64,000 nt of DNA from DAISJM01 sp036821485 (GTDB lineage: Bacteria; Verrucomicrobiota; Kiritimatiellia; CAIQIC01; JAGNIJ01). This document shows positions 34,719-43,786 of this stretch, in pieces. The translations under genes and the position numbers were made by a program. Location of the stretch: contig DAISJM010000001.1 of the NCBI GenBank assembly GCA_036821485.1, forward strand, positions 124,001 through 188,000. Reading direction: 5' to 3'. The notes under the pieces were generated by a model. That model was given only the letters and a program-made list of their open reading frames with translations. It was not told the DNA's origin and did not search any database. The stretch's first letter is position 1. Every line of letters begins with the position of its first letter.

Positions 34719-37229
34719 CTACGGCAGGCGCACGCCGAGGCGATAAAATCGACGTTCGGATGCGCAGGCATTGGTGACCGAGATCATTCCGTTGCGGCCG
34801 GGCAGGTTGGAGAAGACCGTCGACCACGAGCCGGTGGGGCTGTTGTCGCAGAAGCGCAGGCTGTAGTAGCGGTGGCCCGCGGCGGTGAATGAGAGGATTG
34901 TCTGGTCCGGCCCGATGCCGGGGACAATGTCGAGCGCCAGCGCGGTGGCTCCGCTGGTCGGCGAACTGCACGCGATGTACTCGTCCAGATTGGACAGCCT
35001 GTCGTTATCCGCGTCCGCCGCCGCATCGTTGCTGGACGTGTTCAGTCCCTGCTGCTGTTCCCAAATGTCCGGCATGCCATCGGCATCGGCGTCGATTGAA
35101 GGCGCGATGAGTATGAGTTCATTGGTGCCCGTTCCCTCGGGAAGGGAGAGGTTCTGCACAACGGAAGTCGTCGTGCCCACGACGATAGTCAGCTTGTAGG
35201 TTCCGTGGAATCCGCGGAAGTTCAGGACGCCGTAGGTGTCGGTGATTTTGTTCGTGTGGGTGGTCCACGAAGCGAGAAGTTGTTCGTACATGCGACCGGC
35301 GGCGTTGGTGGTCCAGTCGGCGTTGACGATTGCGGCGTCCGCGCCGCGCCAGTGGTTGCTGCTCCAGAAGCCCCACATGAGAATGCCGTCGACGCCGGGA
35401 TGGCTGAACGCGGTTTTATAGAAGGTCTTCAGCAACCGCGCGCGCTCGACCTCGTCGGGATGCGCGACATCGAACTCCGAACACCAGATCGGCAGGTTCA
35501 GTTCGGCGAGCGTGTTGAGGCGATTGAGCACGAGGTACGGATTGATTTCCCACATGTGACACTGCGCCCCGACGCCGCCGACCGGCGCGCCGCTTTCGAT
35601 GAGATCGCGAATGTGGGTCACGTACTTGTCGGTGTCGGAATAGGAGACGACGCCATAGTCGTTGACGAATAGTTTCGCGTCGGGATCCAGTTCCTGCGCG
35701 CGCTGGAACATCCAGGTTCGGGCGGTGTTGCCAAGGTTGTTGGAGTAGAAATCGCCGTGCAGCATCTCGTTGTTTACGTCCCAGTGCTCGAAGTGGTCGG
35801 CATAGCGCGGGACGATGGCGTCGAGGCGGTTGGAGACGGCCGCGAACAGGTCGGCGGATGAGTTGGTCAGATCCTGCACCCAATCCTGCACGTATTGTTG
35901 GACCTCCCAGAAGATGCAGTGCCCGCGCATGCGGATGCCGTTGGAGCTGCAGAACGCGTACATGGTGTCGGCGTCGCCATAGCTGAAATTGGTCTGGTCG
36001 GGCTCGTTCCAGCCCCACTTGGTTTCGTTCTCGAACACGGCCCATTCGAAATGGTTGGTGAAGAAACTCCGGTATTGGCTATTGCTGATGACGTGGTAGC
36101 TGAGCGCGGAGCCGAACGCAAAGTCGTGCTTCACCTGCCGGATATCGACCGCGGCGTTGGTGAGGGGGCGGCCAAGGCAGTCGTAAAGCGCGATGCGGAC
36201 ATCGCGCTTGCGGATCGACTCAATACGCGCGTCGGCGTCCGCTTCCCACGAGCCGCTGCCGACGACGGCCGCATCGTCGATATAGAAAGACACGCCGGCG
36301 TCCGGACCCTCGACGTAGATGTTCAGTTCCGACAGCGTGCCGGTGTATTCGAGCGTGTAGGCGCCGATCAGTTGGACCCATTGGTTGCTGTAGGCGGTCG
36401 CGTTGGCAATGTTGGTCCACGTGGAGATGCCGTTGGCGGTCTTCTTGACGGTGAGGGACACGTTGGCGGTTGCGGCATTGGCGAGGCGGATCCATGCGCT
36501 GTTGGTGTAGGTGTAGCCGTTGGCCATGATATTGAGGAGATCGTGTACCGGTCCCTGCCAGTACTGATCGCGCGAGTGGATGTAGCCGGCGCGGCTTCCG
36601 CTGTGGACGTGCGCGGTGGTGGTGGTGACGATGGCCGGCGAGTACGCCCACCAGTAGGCGGCGCCTTCCTCGAAGCCGGGATTGGTGAGCAGGTTGTCGC
36701 TGGGCGTCGGTGGCGCGCCGACCCACACGATGGCCATGCGGTCGACGTACAGCGTGTCGAGCGACTTCTTGTTGTTCCTGTGGTTCGTATCCTGCACGCG
36801 GATGAAAATGGTGCCCATGATCGAACTCGGCAGCGTGAAAGTCTGCGGCGTGTTGTCGTCGGAGGACTTGGTCACCGTCAGCATATTGCTGAACGTGCTG
36901 CCGTCCTGCGAATAGGAGAAAACGAAGTCATCGCCATCGCTGTTGCTGGGCCGGTAGGCCTCGACGTAGAAGGTGAGGGCGGTGCCGCCGGTGACGTAGA
37001 ACGTCCACTTGTGTTCGAGGTAGCTGTAGCGGCTGTTCACGACCTCGGTGAGCGACTGGTAGATGTTGTCGCTGGAGTGGGTGTTGGTGTAGCTGCCGTT
37101 GATGGTGCCGGAAAGAAACAGCTGCCCACCCGCCACGTTGGTGACGGACTGCGCCATGGCGGTGGAACTCCAGCACAGCGTGGCAAGCAGGGCGAGGACG
37201 ACTGAACGACTGAACAACCTGTACGTCAT
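34719..37229 (-). CDS. Secreted GH10 endo-1,4-beta-xylanase with CBM4/9-like domain
   Basis: 836 residues with a signal peptide (MTYRLFSRSVVLALLATLCW). Residues about 35-165 form a beta-sandwich; residues about 175-320 a CBM4/9-like module (NLLTNPGFEEGAAYW, AYTLEYTGTLSELNIYVEGP). The GH10 barrel starts at DFAFGSAL and includes ENETKWGWNEP, MRGHCIFWE, acid/base E488 in WDVNNEML, VNDYGV, AQCHMW and nucleophile E585 in WCSEFDV. GH10 enzymes cut xylan backbones. Asp-rich TSP3-like repeats (DADADGMPDIWE) and the C-terminal beta module ending RFYRLGVRLP follow. A second polysaccharide target, xylan, is thus served here. Confidence 0.95.
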   Translation of the reverse strand: MTYRLFSRSVVLALLATLCWSSTAMAQSVTNVAGGQLFLSGTINGSYTNTHSSDNIYQSLTEVVNSRYSYLEHKWTFYVTGGTALTFYVEAYRPSNSDGDDFVFSYSQDGSTFSNMLTVTKSSDDNTPQTFTLPSSIMGTIFIRVQDTNHRNNKKSLDTLYVDRMAIVWVGAPPTPSDNLLTNPGFEEGAAYWWAYSPAIVTTTTAHVHSGSRAGYIHSRDQYWQGPVHDLLNIMANGYTYTNSAWIRLANAATANVSLTVKKTANGISTWTNIANATAYSNQWVQLIGAYTLEYTGTLSELNIYVEGPDAGVSFYIDDAAVVGSGSWEADADARIESIRKRDVRIALYDCLGRPLTNAAVDIRQVKHDFAFGSALSYHVISNSQYRSFFTNHFEWAVFENETKWGWNEPDQTNFSYGDADTMYAFCSSNGIRMRGHCIFWEVQQYVQDWVQDLTNSSADLFAAVSNRLDAIVPRYADHFEHWDVNNEMLHGDFYSNNLGNTARTWMFQRAQELDPDAKLFVNDYGVVSYSDTDKYVTHIRDLIESGAPVGGVGAQCHMWEINPYLVLNRLNTLAELNLPIWCSEFDVAHPDEVERARLLKTFYKTAFSHPGVDGILMWGFWSSNHWRGADAAIVNADWTTNAAGRMYEQLLASWTTHTNKITDTYGVLNFRGFHGTYKLTIVVGTTTSVVQNLSLPEGTGTNELILIAPSIDADADGMPDIWEQQQGLNTSSNDAAADADNDRLSNLDEYIACSSPTSGATALALDIVPGIGPDQTILSFTAAGHRYYSLRFCDNSPTGSWSTVFSNLPGRNGMISVTNACASERRFYRLGVRLP

Positions 37230-37328
37230 ACGAATGATACGGGTAACAATCTAAGCAATATAGTACTTGGTGGGCATGCGGTTGTGTAGGGCAAACGGAA
37301 AGAAAAGGCGGTTTTCGCGCCGCCGGGC

Positions 37329-37958
37329 CTATTCCGTGGAGATGCGGTAATGGTAGGGGCCCGCTCCGGTGGCCGTCTCGTCGGTGTAAACATTGATCGT
37401 CGGCGTGGCGGTGATGTTGGTCTTCAGGTTGGAGAAGTTCGTGGTGAGAAGGCCGCTGGATCTTTGCAGGCGGTACTTTTTCCCGGCGACGCTGGACCAC
37501 GAGATCACGGAGTTCGACGCTTGAAACCTGAGACTTGAAACTTGGAACACTGAGGCCGCGTTAGTCGGCTGCGTGCCTGCGAGCAGTTCGTCCGTATTCC
37601 ACATTCCGTCGCCGTCGGTGTCCGGGTCCGTCGGGTCCGTCTGATCCTGGTAGTGTTTCAGGTTGCTGATGGTGTCCTGGTTGAAATCGCCGGCGGCGGT
37701 GTTGGTGAGACCGTTGAACCAAACCAACTCCCACGCGTCGGGGAGGGTGTCGCCCTCGGTGTCCGCTTCTCCCTGGATGCCGATGGCGACGGACTGCGTG
37801 ATGTTGCCGAACGAGTCGTAGGCGTAGTTCACGCGTTGCGTGCTCGAGAGGCGCGACTCCGACAGTCGCCCATCGCTGTCGAAGACGAACGATTGAGAGC
37901 GCGCTGTCACGGTCAGCGCGGCCCATGCCATGCACCACACTATGATTCGTCTTGTCAT
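37329..37958 (-). CDS. Small secreted partner of RHS protein (YD-repeat stump, TSP3-like repeat, C-terminal module)
   Basis: 209 residues from the ATG at 37958, which shares bases with the RHS stop codon (TGATG), so the genes are translationally coupled. A signal peptide (MTRRIIVWCMAWAALTVTA) is followed by a single YD-like unit (RVNYAYDSFGNITQ), two Asp-rich segments (DTEGDTLPDAWELVW, DPDTDGDGMWNTDELLAGT) and a beta module ending YHYRISTE. Residues about 137-146 (QVSSLRFQAS) are encoded by a word-like TTGAAAC..CTTGAAACTTGG repeat seen elsewhere between genes. It is not a typical cytoplasmic immunity protein. Its role beside the RHS protein is unknown. Confidence 0.8.
   Translation of the reverse strand: MTRRIIVWCMAWAALTVTARSQSFVFDSDGRLSESRLSSTQRVNYAYDSFGNITQSVAIGIQGEADTEGDTLPDAWELVWFNGLTNTAAGDFNQDTISNLKHYQDQTDPTDPDTDGDGMWNTDELLAGTQPTNAASVFQVSSLRFQASNSVISWSSVAGKKYRLQRSSGLLTTNFSNLKTNITATPTINVYTDETATGAGPYHYRISTE
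37521..37549. repeat. Word-like repeat inside the RHS-partner gene
   Basis: TTGAAACCTGAGACTTGAAA followed by CTTGGAACA; on the minus strand this reads as runs of CAAGTTTCAAG. The same words fill noncoding spacers at 1505, 16404 and 17686. Here the frame stays open. Confidence 0.65.
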
Positions 37959-40900
37959 CAGAATGAGCTCGGCATCGAATTCCAGACGGCCTGTTCCTCC
38001 GGCGTCATCGGAGTCTCCGATACGACGCACCGCCATTGTGCTTCCAGCGCGCGCTGCCTTTCTCCGTTTTCCCAGGCAGAGCGCTCATACTGTTCAAGCA
38101 ACTTCGCCGCGAGCGCCTCCAGTTCGCTGGCTTCGACGGGACCGATGATGCCGGCCTCGGCCAGACCCTTTCCAAATCCGCTCAACTCCGATCCTTGAAG
38201 GATGTCGTCGCTGATGGATGTTGCCATTTCCACCGAGCCTTCGAGGTCAAAGGTGTTGTCGTCCTCCGTGCCTTCCGGGTCTATCCGGTCCACCGGATTG
38301 CCGCGCACGTAGCGGTATACATTCACATCCGGCAGCAGGCCCAGCGGATCGCGCTGGAGGAATCGGCCGGCGGTCGCGTCGTAACAGCGGGCCTTCATGA
38401 AGTAGAGCCCGCCGCCTTCGTCCGTCACGCCGTACCGGCCGATGAAGGTGAACGGGTTGTTCATCCGGCTGTAACCGCCCGCCGGCTGGCCGTAGGCGTC
38501 GTACCGATAGAGCGCCGACAGTTTCCCTTGCTCGTCGGTCATCGCGATGGTGCTGCCGTTCTTGTCGGCGTGGTAGAAGTGAGTGCCCCTGCCGGCGAAC
38601 CACGCCGCGACCAGCGCCCGGCCGCGGTAGAAGTAGAGCGCGGTGACGCGGGAGGCTCCGTCATCTTCGCAGATCAGTCGATCGGCGTGGTCGTAGTACA
38701 GCCGCCGTGCGGAGCCCCCGGTTGTCACGCTCGCGCGGCGCCCGAGCGCGTCGTAGGTCCACGCGCTGTTCGTTCCCCCGCGAGTGATGGAGGTCAGCCG
38801 GTTTGCGGTGTCGTAGGCGGCGGTAAAGTTGGTTCCGGCGGTCTGATTGCCGTCCGCATCGTAGGTGCAGGCGGATGTGTTGCGTTGGGTGGCCTCGTTG
38901 GCCACGTCGAACCGCGCGCGGTTCGTGGCGGGGGACTGCAGGGGCGACCACGGGATCAACCCACCTTGCTTCACGATGTTCGTCGTTTGACCGGCGGCAT
39001 CGCGGTAGTAGGCAAGCTGGATGAGGTTGCTGGTGCCGGCGCGGTGGAGGATTCCGGTGGGATCGTTGGCGGCGTCCCAGCCCCAGTAGGTATCGCCGCC
39101 GTTCGAGCGCTGTTCGCGGAGCGGATTGCCTTCCGCGTCATACGTGAAGCGAATCCAGTTCGCACCCCACGCCATGTTGGTGACGCGGTCACGGCTGTCG
39201 CAGGCGTAGGAAACGACGGTGCCGTCGGGATAGGTCATGGTGGTGACGTTGCCCTCCGGGTCGCGCGCGAACGACAGCGTCCTGCCGCCGGGATAGCGCG
39301 CGGCAATCACGTCGCCGCGAGCGTCGTAGGTGTACGAGAATGAACCGGCATCGTTGGAGAAATTCGTCAGCCGCAACGCGGCGTCGTAGGCGAAGACGCT
39401 GGCTGCCCCGTTTTCCACGCGGCCGATCAGCAACCCGTCCGCGTCGTAGGTGAAGCCTGTCCGCTGGAAGCGGGCGTTGAACGTGTTGGTGAGTCGGCCC
39501 AGCGGATCGTAGTAGCAGCTCGTGAAATGCCACAGCGGATCGTTGATCGACTGCACGCGATTCATGCAGTCGAAGCTGAAGCTGTAGAAGTCGCTGGAGA
39601 ACGCGCTGGTGCTGACCGACGAGATGTTGTCGTTCGCATCGTAGGTGTAGTACATGGAGCGGCCGAGCGCGGTGATGTGGTTGGTCATCCGGCCCGCGGC
39701 GTCGTACCGGTACGTGTTGGTTCGCGCGAGCGGATCGACGATGCGCTTGAGCTTGTTGAAGTTGTTGTAGGCGTAGGTCGTGCGACGCCCCATGGGGTCG
39801 ATCGACGCCGTCGGCCACAGCATGGCGTTGCGCTCGACCGTGGTGGTCCGACTGTTCCCGTCGATCCGCTGCGATTCCGCGCAGCAGTCATACACGATCC
39901 GTTCGGTTGTGCCGTCGGGCCGGATGGTTCGCGTGCGCCGCCGCAGCGCATCGTATTCGAAGCGGGTGACGAAGCCGCGCCGGTTGGTGATGGCGACGAC
40001 ATCGAAGCCCGCGGCGTCATAACCGAAGGTCGCGGAGTACCCGAGCGGATCGGTCATGCGGGTGGGTTTGCCGAGCGAGTTGAACGCGAAGGTGGTGCGT
40101 TCGCCGGCGGCGTTGACGGCGGCCGTGACGAGGCCGAGCGCGTTGTACTGCCAGCGTTGTTCGCGGCCGCCGAACGAGACGAGATTGGTGAGGTTGCCGC
40201 GGCTGTCGTATCCGAATCGCATGGCCTGTCCAAGCGCGTTGGTTGCCGCCGCGATGCGGCCCTTGGCGTCGTAGCCGCGGGTTTCGACCGTGCCGTCGTA
40301 GTTCACGCGCCGCAGCAGGCGCCCGTGTGGATCGTAGCTCATGCGCATCGTGCAGCCGCCGGGGTTGGTGACGGTCGTCGCCCAGCCGTTGCTGTACGAG
40401 GTGAGCGTATAGCGGTCCGTGGGGTCCTTGACCTGCGTGGTCATTCCGTTGCTGCTGTAGTAGATCCAGAATCCGCCGGTCGGATCGTCACGCCAGACCG
40501 CGCGGTTGTCCATGGGCTGGCTCATCGCGTAGTAGTAATTGGTGCGGCCGAGCGCGTCCGCGACCGTTGAAATCCGCGTGTACGTTCCTGCCACGCTGCC
40601 GGTCTCCCAGGTGAAGGTCCACGTCCGGCCCTCGGTGGACATGTTCGTCATGTAGTGCTGGGCGTTGTAACGAAAGAGGGTTGTGTTGCCGGCCGCATCG
40701 CGGCTTTCGACAAGATTCTGGTTCGCGTCGTAACGGTACGCGCAGGCCGCGCCGCCCGGCACGATCACGTTGGTGCAGCGGCCCTGTGCGTCGTACTGGA
40801 ATCGGGTTGAGCGGCCGACGGCGTCGGTGATGTTGGTCAGGCGCGTGCCGTTGTAGCCGAGCGTCACCCGGTTCGAATTGCCGTCCTCGATGCGCACCAG

Positions 40901-42142
40901 CGGAATCCAGGCATCGCGCACATCGGCGCTTTCGTAATACCACGTGTCGCCGGTCCGGGGATCGAACCACTCGTAGACCCAGACGCCGCGGGCCGTGTCG
41001 TTCGTGCGCCGGAAGCGGCGCGTCTCGCCGGGCGGCACGACATAGTCGCCGTCCCATGTGACGAGCGGAGTGACGGAATCCGACGAGCGCGCGCTCGTGT
41101 TGGTCACGTAGTACACGGGGATTTCTCCGCCCGCCTGGTTCGTGTCGATGCTGCCCGGCGGAACGCCGTAGTACATCGCCTGGCCGGAGCCGCCGTAGCG
41201 GGAGACGGTCAGGTACGAGCCGGAGAGATGGGACTCGGCGGAGAACGTCCAGCCGCGTCCGAACATGCCCGTCGCCGCGGGGTTCGCGTTCCATGTGCGG
41301 GTGAAGGTGAGGTCGGGGCCCGGGCTGGAGTAGGCGTAGTCGGTGTCTTCGACGAGGAGGTTCAGTGTGCACGTGTTGATGCGGAAGCCGGGCAGGCCCA
41401 TCGGCACGCACCCGCCGCAGCCCTCGGGTTTGTGGAACTTCACCGGCGGCTCGAAGCCGGTGTATTCCGGCAGGCCCATGAGCCATTCCCAGTAGCCGAT
41501 GGCGAGCGCGTCTTTCGGGATGATGTAGATGTACACGAATTTCATGTCGCGGATGTCGGGCCAGTAGTTCGTCTGCGAATCAAGGGTGGCCGAGAGGATT
41601 TCAATCTGGCTGTACGTCCGGTTGGGCACAAAGGGATCGCGGTGTGTGAGATTGAGCACGGCGGGCGGCGACCCCTCCGCGTGCCAGACCAGGTGCGAGC
41701 GCCAGAGGCAGTGCGTGTAGGGAATGTCGATCCGGCCCTGCCGCTCAAGCGGGATCGAGTTGGAGAGCAGCTGGGTATTGGCCACGCTCATCGAAACGCC
41801 GTAGCTCATGTCCGGCTTCAGCGGCGCGGCGTAGGTGATCTGCGTTATCTCCGGTGTGTCGGACCGGCTGACCAGTTGAATTTGCGCGTCGGGAATTTCG
41901 GCGATCGACCACTGCACCGTGATGAGTCCGCCGGTGGAGGTCATGCCCGGGGCGATTGCGGGCACAAGGAGGACCAGCACGGCGACGATTTTCCAAGCGT
42001 TGGAAAAATGGCGGCGCGATTTTCCAAGGGTTGGAAAAACTGAACGGGATTTTTCCAAGGGTTGGAAAAACCGTCCCGCACACCACCTCGTCACGGCTTT
42101 GTACACGTTGACGCCCATGGTGAGAACAAGCGCCCGGCCCAT
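37958..42142 (-). CDS. RHS/YD-repeat secreted protein
   Basis: 1394 residues. About 20 YD repeats of the type YDAQGRCTNV, GYDSRGNLTNL and YTYDANDNISS run from about residue 390 to the core, which ends in the RHS signature RFLQRDPLGLLPDVNVYRYV then GNPVDRIDPEG. The N-terminal part holds a DUF6531-like segment (VEDTDYAYSSPGPDLTFTRT). A variable helical tail of about 105 residues follows the core, as in polymorphic toxins, but no catalytic motif is seen. A hydrophobic stretch (IVAVLVLLVPAIAPG) near residues 50-65 would be the signal peptide. Residues about 25-52 before it are encoded by three TTTTCCAA/TTGGAAAA palindromes, which makes the start uncertain; an AAGGAGG lies 12 bases before this ATG. 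Coupled to the next gene. Confidence 0.9.
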   Translation of the reverse strand: MGRALVLTMGVNVYKAVTRWCAGRFFQPLEKSRSVFPTLGKSRRHFSNAWKIVAVLVLLVPAIAPGMTSTGGLITVQWSIAEIPDAQIQLVSRSDTPEITQITYAAPLKPDMSYGVSMSVANTQLLSNSIPLERQGRIDIPYTHCLWRSHLVWHAEGSPPAVLNLTHRDPFVPNRTYSQIEILSATLDSQTNYWPDIRDMKFVYIYIIPKDALAIGYWEWLMGLPEYTGFEPPVKFHKPEGCGGCVPMGLPGFRINTCTLNLLVEDTDYAYSSPGPDLTFTRTWNANPAATGMFGRGWTFSAESHLSGSYLTVSRYGGSGQAMYYGVPPGSIDTNQAGGEIPVYYVTNTSARSSDSVTPLVTWDGDYVVPPGETRRFRRTNDTARGVWVYEWFDPRTGDTWYYESADVRDAWIPLVRIEDGNSNRVTLGYNGTRLTNITDAVGRSTRFQYDAQGRCTNVIVPGGAACAYRYDANQNLVESRDAAGNTTLFRYNAQHYMTNMSTEGRTWTFTWETGSVAGTYTRISTVADALGRTNYYYAMSQPMDNRAVWRDDPTGGFWIYYSSNGMTTQVKDPTDRYTLTSYSNGWATTVTNPGGCTMRMSYDPHGRLLRRVNYDGTVETRGYDAKGRIAAATNALGQAMRFGYDSRGNLTNLVSFGGREQRWQYNALGLVTAAVNAAGERTTFAFNSLGKPTRMTDPLGYSATFGYDAAGFDVVAITNRRGFVTRFEYDALRRRTRTIRPDGTTERIVYDCCAESQRIDGNSRTTTVERNAMLWPTASIDPMGRRTTYAYNNFNKLKRIVDPLARTNTYRYDAAGRMTNHITALGRSMYYTYDANDNISSVSTSAFSSDFYSFSFDCMNRVQSINDPLWHFTSCYYDPLGRLTNTFNARFQRTGFTYDADGLLIGRVENGAASVFAYDAALRLTNFSNDAGSFSYTYDARGDVIAARYPGGRTLSFARDPEGNVTTMTYPDGTVVSYACDSRDRVTNMAWGANWIRFTYDAEGNPLREQRSNGGDTYWGWDAANDPTGILHRAGTSNLIQLAYYRDAAGQTTNIVKQGGLIPWSPLQSPATNRARFDVANEATQRNTSACTYDADGNQTAGTNFTAAYDTANRLTSITRGGTNSAWTYDALGRRASVTTGGSARRLYYDHADRLICEDDGASRVTALYFYRGRALVAAWFAGRGTHFYHADKNGSTIAMTDEQGKLSALYRYDAYGQPAGGYSRMNNPFTFIGRYGVTDEGGGLYFMKARCYDATAGRFLQRDPLGLLPDVNVYRYVRGNPVDRIDPEGTEDDNTFDLEGSVEMATSISDDILQGSELSGFGKGLAEAGIIGPVEASELEALAAKLLEQYERSAWENGERQRALEAQWRCVVSETPMTPEEQAVWNSMPSSF
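41989..42070. repeat. Palindrome array, cluster 2 (three units, 31-bp period)
   Basis: Units at 41989-42007 (centre GCG), 42020-42038 (GGG) and 42050-42070 (GGG), each TTTTCCAA-N3-TTGGAAAA. Centres at 41998, 42029 and 42060 are exactly 31 bp apart while the 10-12 bp linkers differ. The array lies within the predicted 5' coding end of the RHS gene. Confidence 0.92.
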
Positions 42143-42247
42143 TCCGGAAGCATGCCTCCTTGGGGCGTATTCTAGGAGATCGGGCGGAATCTGTCACGGT
42201 CATGCCGCGCTGGATTTTGGGGCGTTCCGGCCCTAGAGTGGGGCGCC

Positions 42248-43282
42248 ATGTCGATTCTGCTCAAGAACCAGACGGCGGAGGAATTGCACGCGGCGCTGGC
42301 GTTGGCCGGCATGACCCCGCGTGCTGCCCGCATCATCCAGACCGCGGCGGTTCGCCGCAACGAATGGCCTGCGCCGCAGACCGGAATGTCCGCCGACTTG
42401 TTGGCGCGGGTGCAGGCGGCTGCGACGATTCCGAACCTGGAGGTGGCCGGCAAAACGGTTTCGCCGACGGATGGCTTCACGAAGTATCTCTTTCGCGGTG
42501 CCGACGGCGAGACGTTTGAGTCCGTACGCATTCCGATTCTCCACCGTCCGGAAGACCGGAAGCTCATCATCTGCGTCAGCTCGCAGGTCGGTTGCGCACT
42601 CGGTTGTGCGTTTTGTTTCACCGGGCGTATGGGTTTCAAGCGTAACCTCGCCGCGTGGGAAATTGTCGATCAGGTGCTGAAGATCCGCGATGACTCCGAC
42701 CTGCCCGTGCGCGGTGTCGTCTTCATGGGCATGGGCGAGCCGATGCTGAATTACGAAGCCGTGATGACGGCGGCATCGATCTTGTCCGAGCCGTGCGGTA
42801 TGGCCATCGATTCCAAGTCCATCACGATTTCGACTGCGGGCATTGTCCCCGGCATTCGCCGATTCACCGCCGAGCGGCGGCGGTTCCAGCTCATTGTCTC
42901 GCTCACGACGGCGAACGCCGCGCGGCGTGCCGAACTGCTGCCGGTGGAGAAAGCGCACCCGACACCGGACTTGATCGCGGCCCTGCGCGAGTATCACGCC
43001 GCCACACGGCGGCGCGTGACGCTGGCGTGGATCATGATGTCCGGCATCAACACCGGCGAGCGGGATGCGGAGGAACTGGCGGAACTCACCAGGGATCTGC
43101 CGGTGAAAATCGACCTCATCGACGTCAACGATCCGACCGGCCAATTCAAACCGCCGACGCGCGAGGAACTGAGCCGTTTCCGTGACGTGTTGCGGAAGCA
43201 CGTCGGCGCGCCGGTGCTTCGCCGCTACAGCGGCGGGGCCGATATCTGGGCGGCCTGCGGAATGCTCGCAGGCAAGACCTGA
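42248..43282 (+). CDS. rlmN: 23S rRNA (adenine-2503 C2)-methyltransferase RlmN
   Basis: 344 residues, the usual length. This radical SAM methylase carries the cluster motif CALGCAFC (C116, C120, C123), the SAM-contact GMGEPMLNYE and the terminal catalytic Cys in GADIWAACGML, together with the partner Cys needed for the family's methyl-transfer mechanism. It modifies A2503 of 23S rRNA (and A37 of some tRNAs) and so affects ribosome function. Divergent from the RHS gene. The Cfr subgroup is a less likely alternative; the gene's position among housekeeping genes favours RlmN. Confidence 0.95.
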   Translation: MSILLKNQTAEELHAALALAGMTPRAARIIQTAAVRRNEWPAPQTGMSADLLARVQAAATIPNLEVAGKTVSPTDGFTKYLFRGADGETFESVRIPILHRPEDRKLIICVSSQVGCALGCAFCFTGRMGFKRNLAAWEIVDQVLKIRDDSDLPVRGVVFMGMGEPMLNYEAVMTAASILSEPCGMAIDSKSITISTAGIVPGIRRFTAERRRFQLIVSLTTANAARRAELLPVEKAHPTPDLIAALREYHAATRRRVTLAWIMMSGINTGERDAEELAELTRDLPVKIDLIDVNDPTGQFKPPTREELSRFRDVLRKHVGAPVLRRYSGGADIWAACGMLAGKT

Positions 43283-43291
43283 CCTGCGCGA

Positions 43292-43621
43292 TTACGGCAG
43301 AAACGAGCAGATGTATTCGCAAAGGCCGGATTTGATCTCGATATCGAATCCGGATTTCGCCGGAACCTCGAAGACCTGGCCGCCGGAATAGGAATTCACC
43401 GCCGGCTTGCCGTCGAGTTTTACCTCGCACTGACCGGCGACGATTTCCATCCGCTCGGCTTTGTCCGTGCCGAAGTGGAACTTGCCGGGATAGATCAGCC
43501 CGAGCGTTTTCTTGCTGCCGTCCGGAAAGAGAATGCTGTGGCTGACCACCTTGCCGTCGAAATAGACATTGGCTTTGGCGATCGCCGTCACGCCGGGAAA
43601 TTCAGTCGGTATGGTTTTCAT
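43292..43621 (-). CDS. ppnP: Pyrimidine/purine nucleoside phosphorylase PpnP-like cupin
   Basis: 109 residues from MKTIPTEFPGV (ATG at 43621; the frame is open to a TTG at 43657). This single-domain cupin (formerly DUF1255/YaiE) has the signature NVYFDGKVVSH, SKKTLGLIYPGKFHFGTDKAERMEI and a C-terminal EVPAKSGFDIEI. PpnP homologues split nucleosides with phosphate into base and ribose-1-phosphate. Slightly longer than the 94-residue E. coli protein. Convergent with rlmN (9-bp gap) and close to rnhA on the same strand. Confidence 0.9.
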   Translation of the reverse strand: MKTIPTEFPGVTAIAKANVYFDGKVVSHSILFPDGSKKTLGLIYPGKFHFGTDKAERMEIVAGQCEVKLDGKPAVNSYSGGQVFEVPAKSGFDIEIKSGLCEYICSFLP

Positions 43622-43786
43622 GGGGCACCAGTTTCGAAATTCAGGGAAGGAAGTCAATCCTCCTTCGCCAAGGCTTCGGCGGATATGGGCAGGGCGAGAT
43701 CCCTCACCCCGACGTCTCGGAGAGTCAGGGTTCGGGATGACAGAGGCGCGCTTCGCGATCGGGACGAGGAATCTCGTCGGCGAATC

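Noticed and set aside
37958..38300. Identifiable toxin domain at the RHS tip
   Set aside because: The tail of about 105 residues after the core is helical and variable, but I see no nuclease, deaminase or other catalytic motif, so no toxin activity is claimed.
41989..42070. CRISPR array
   Set aside because: Repeats are 19-21 bp palindromes with 10-12 bp linkers and only two or three units; no cas genes. It does not fit CRISPR dimensions.
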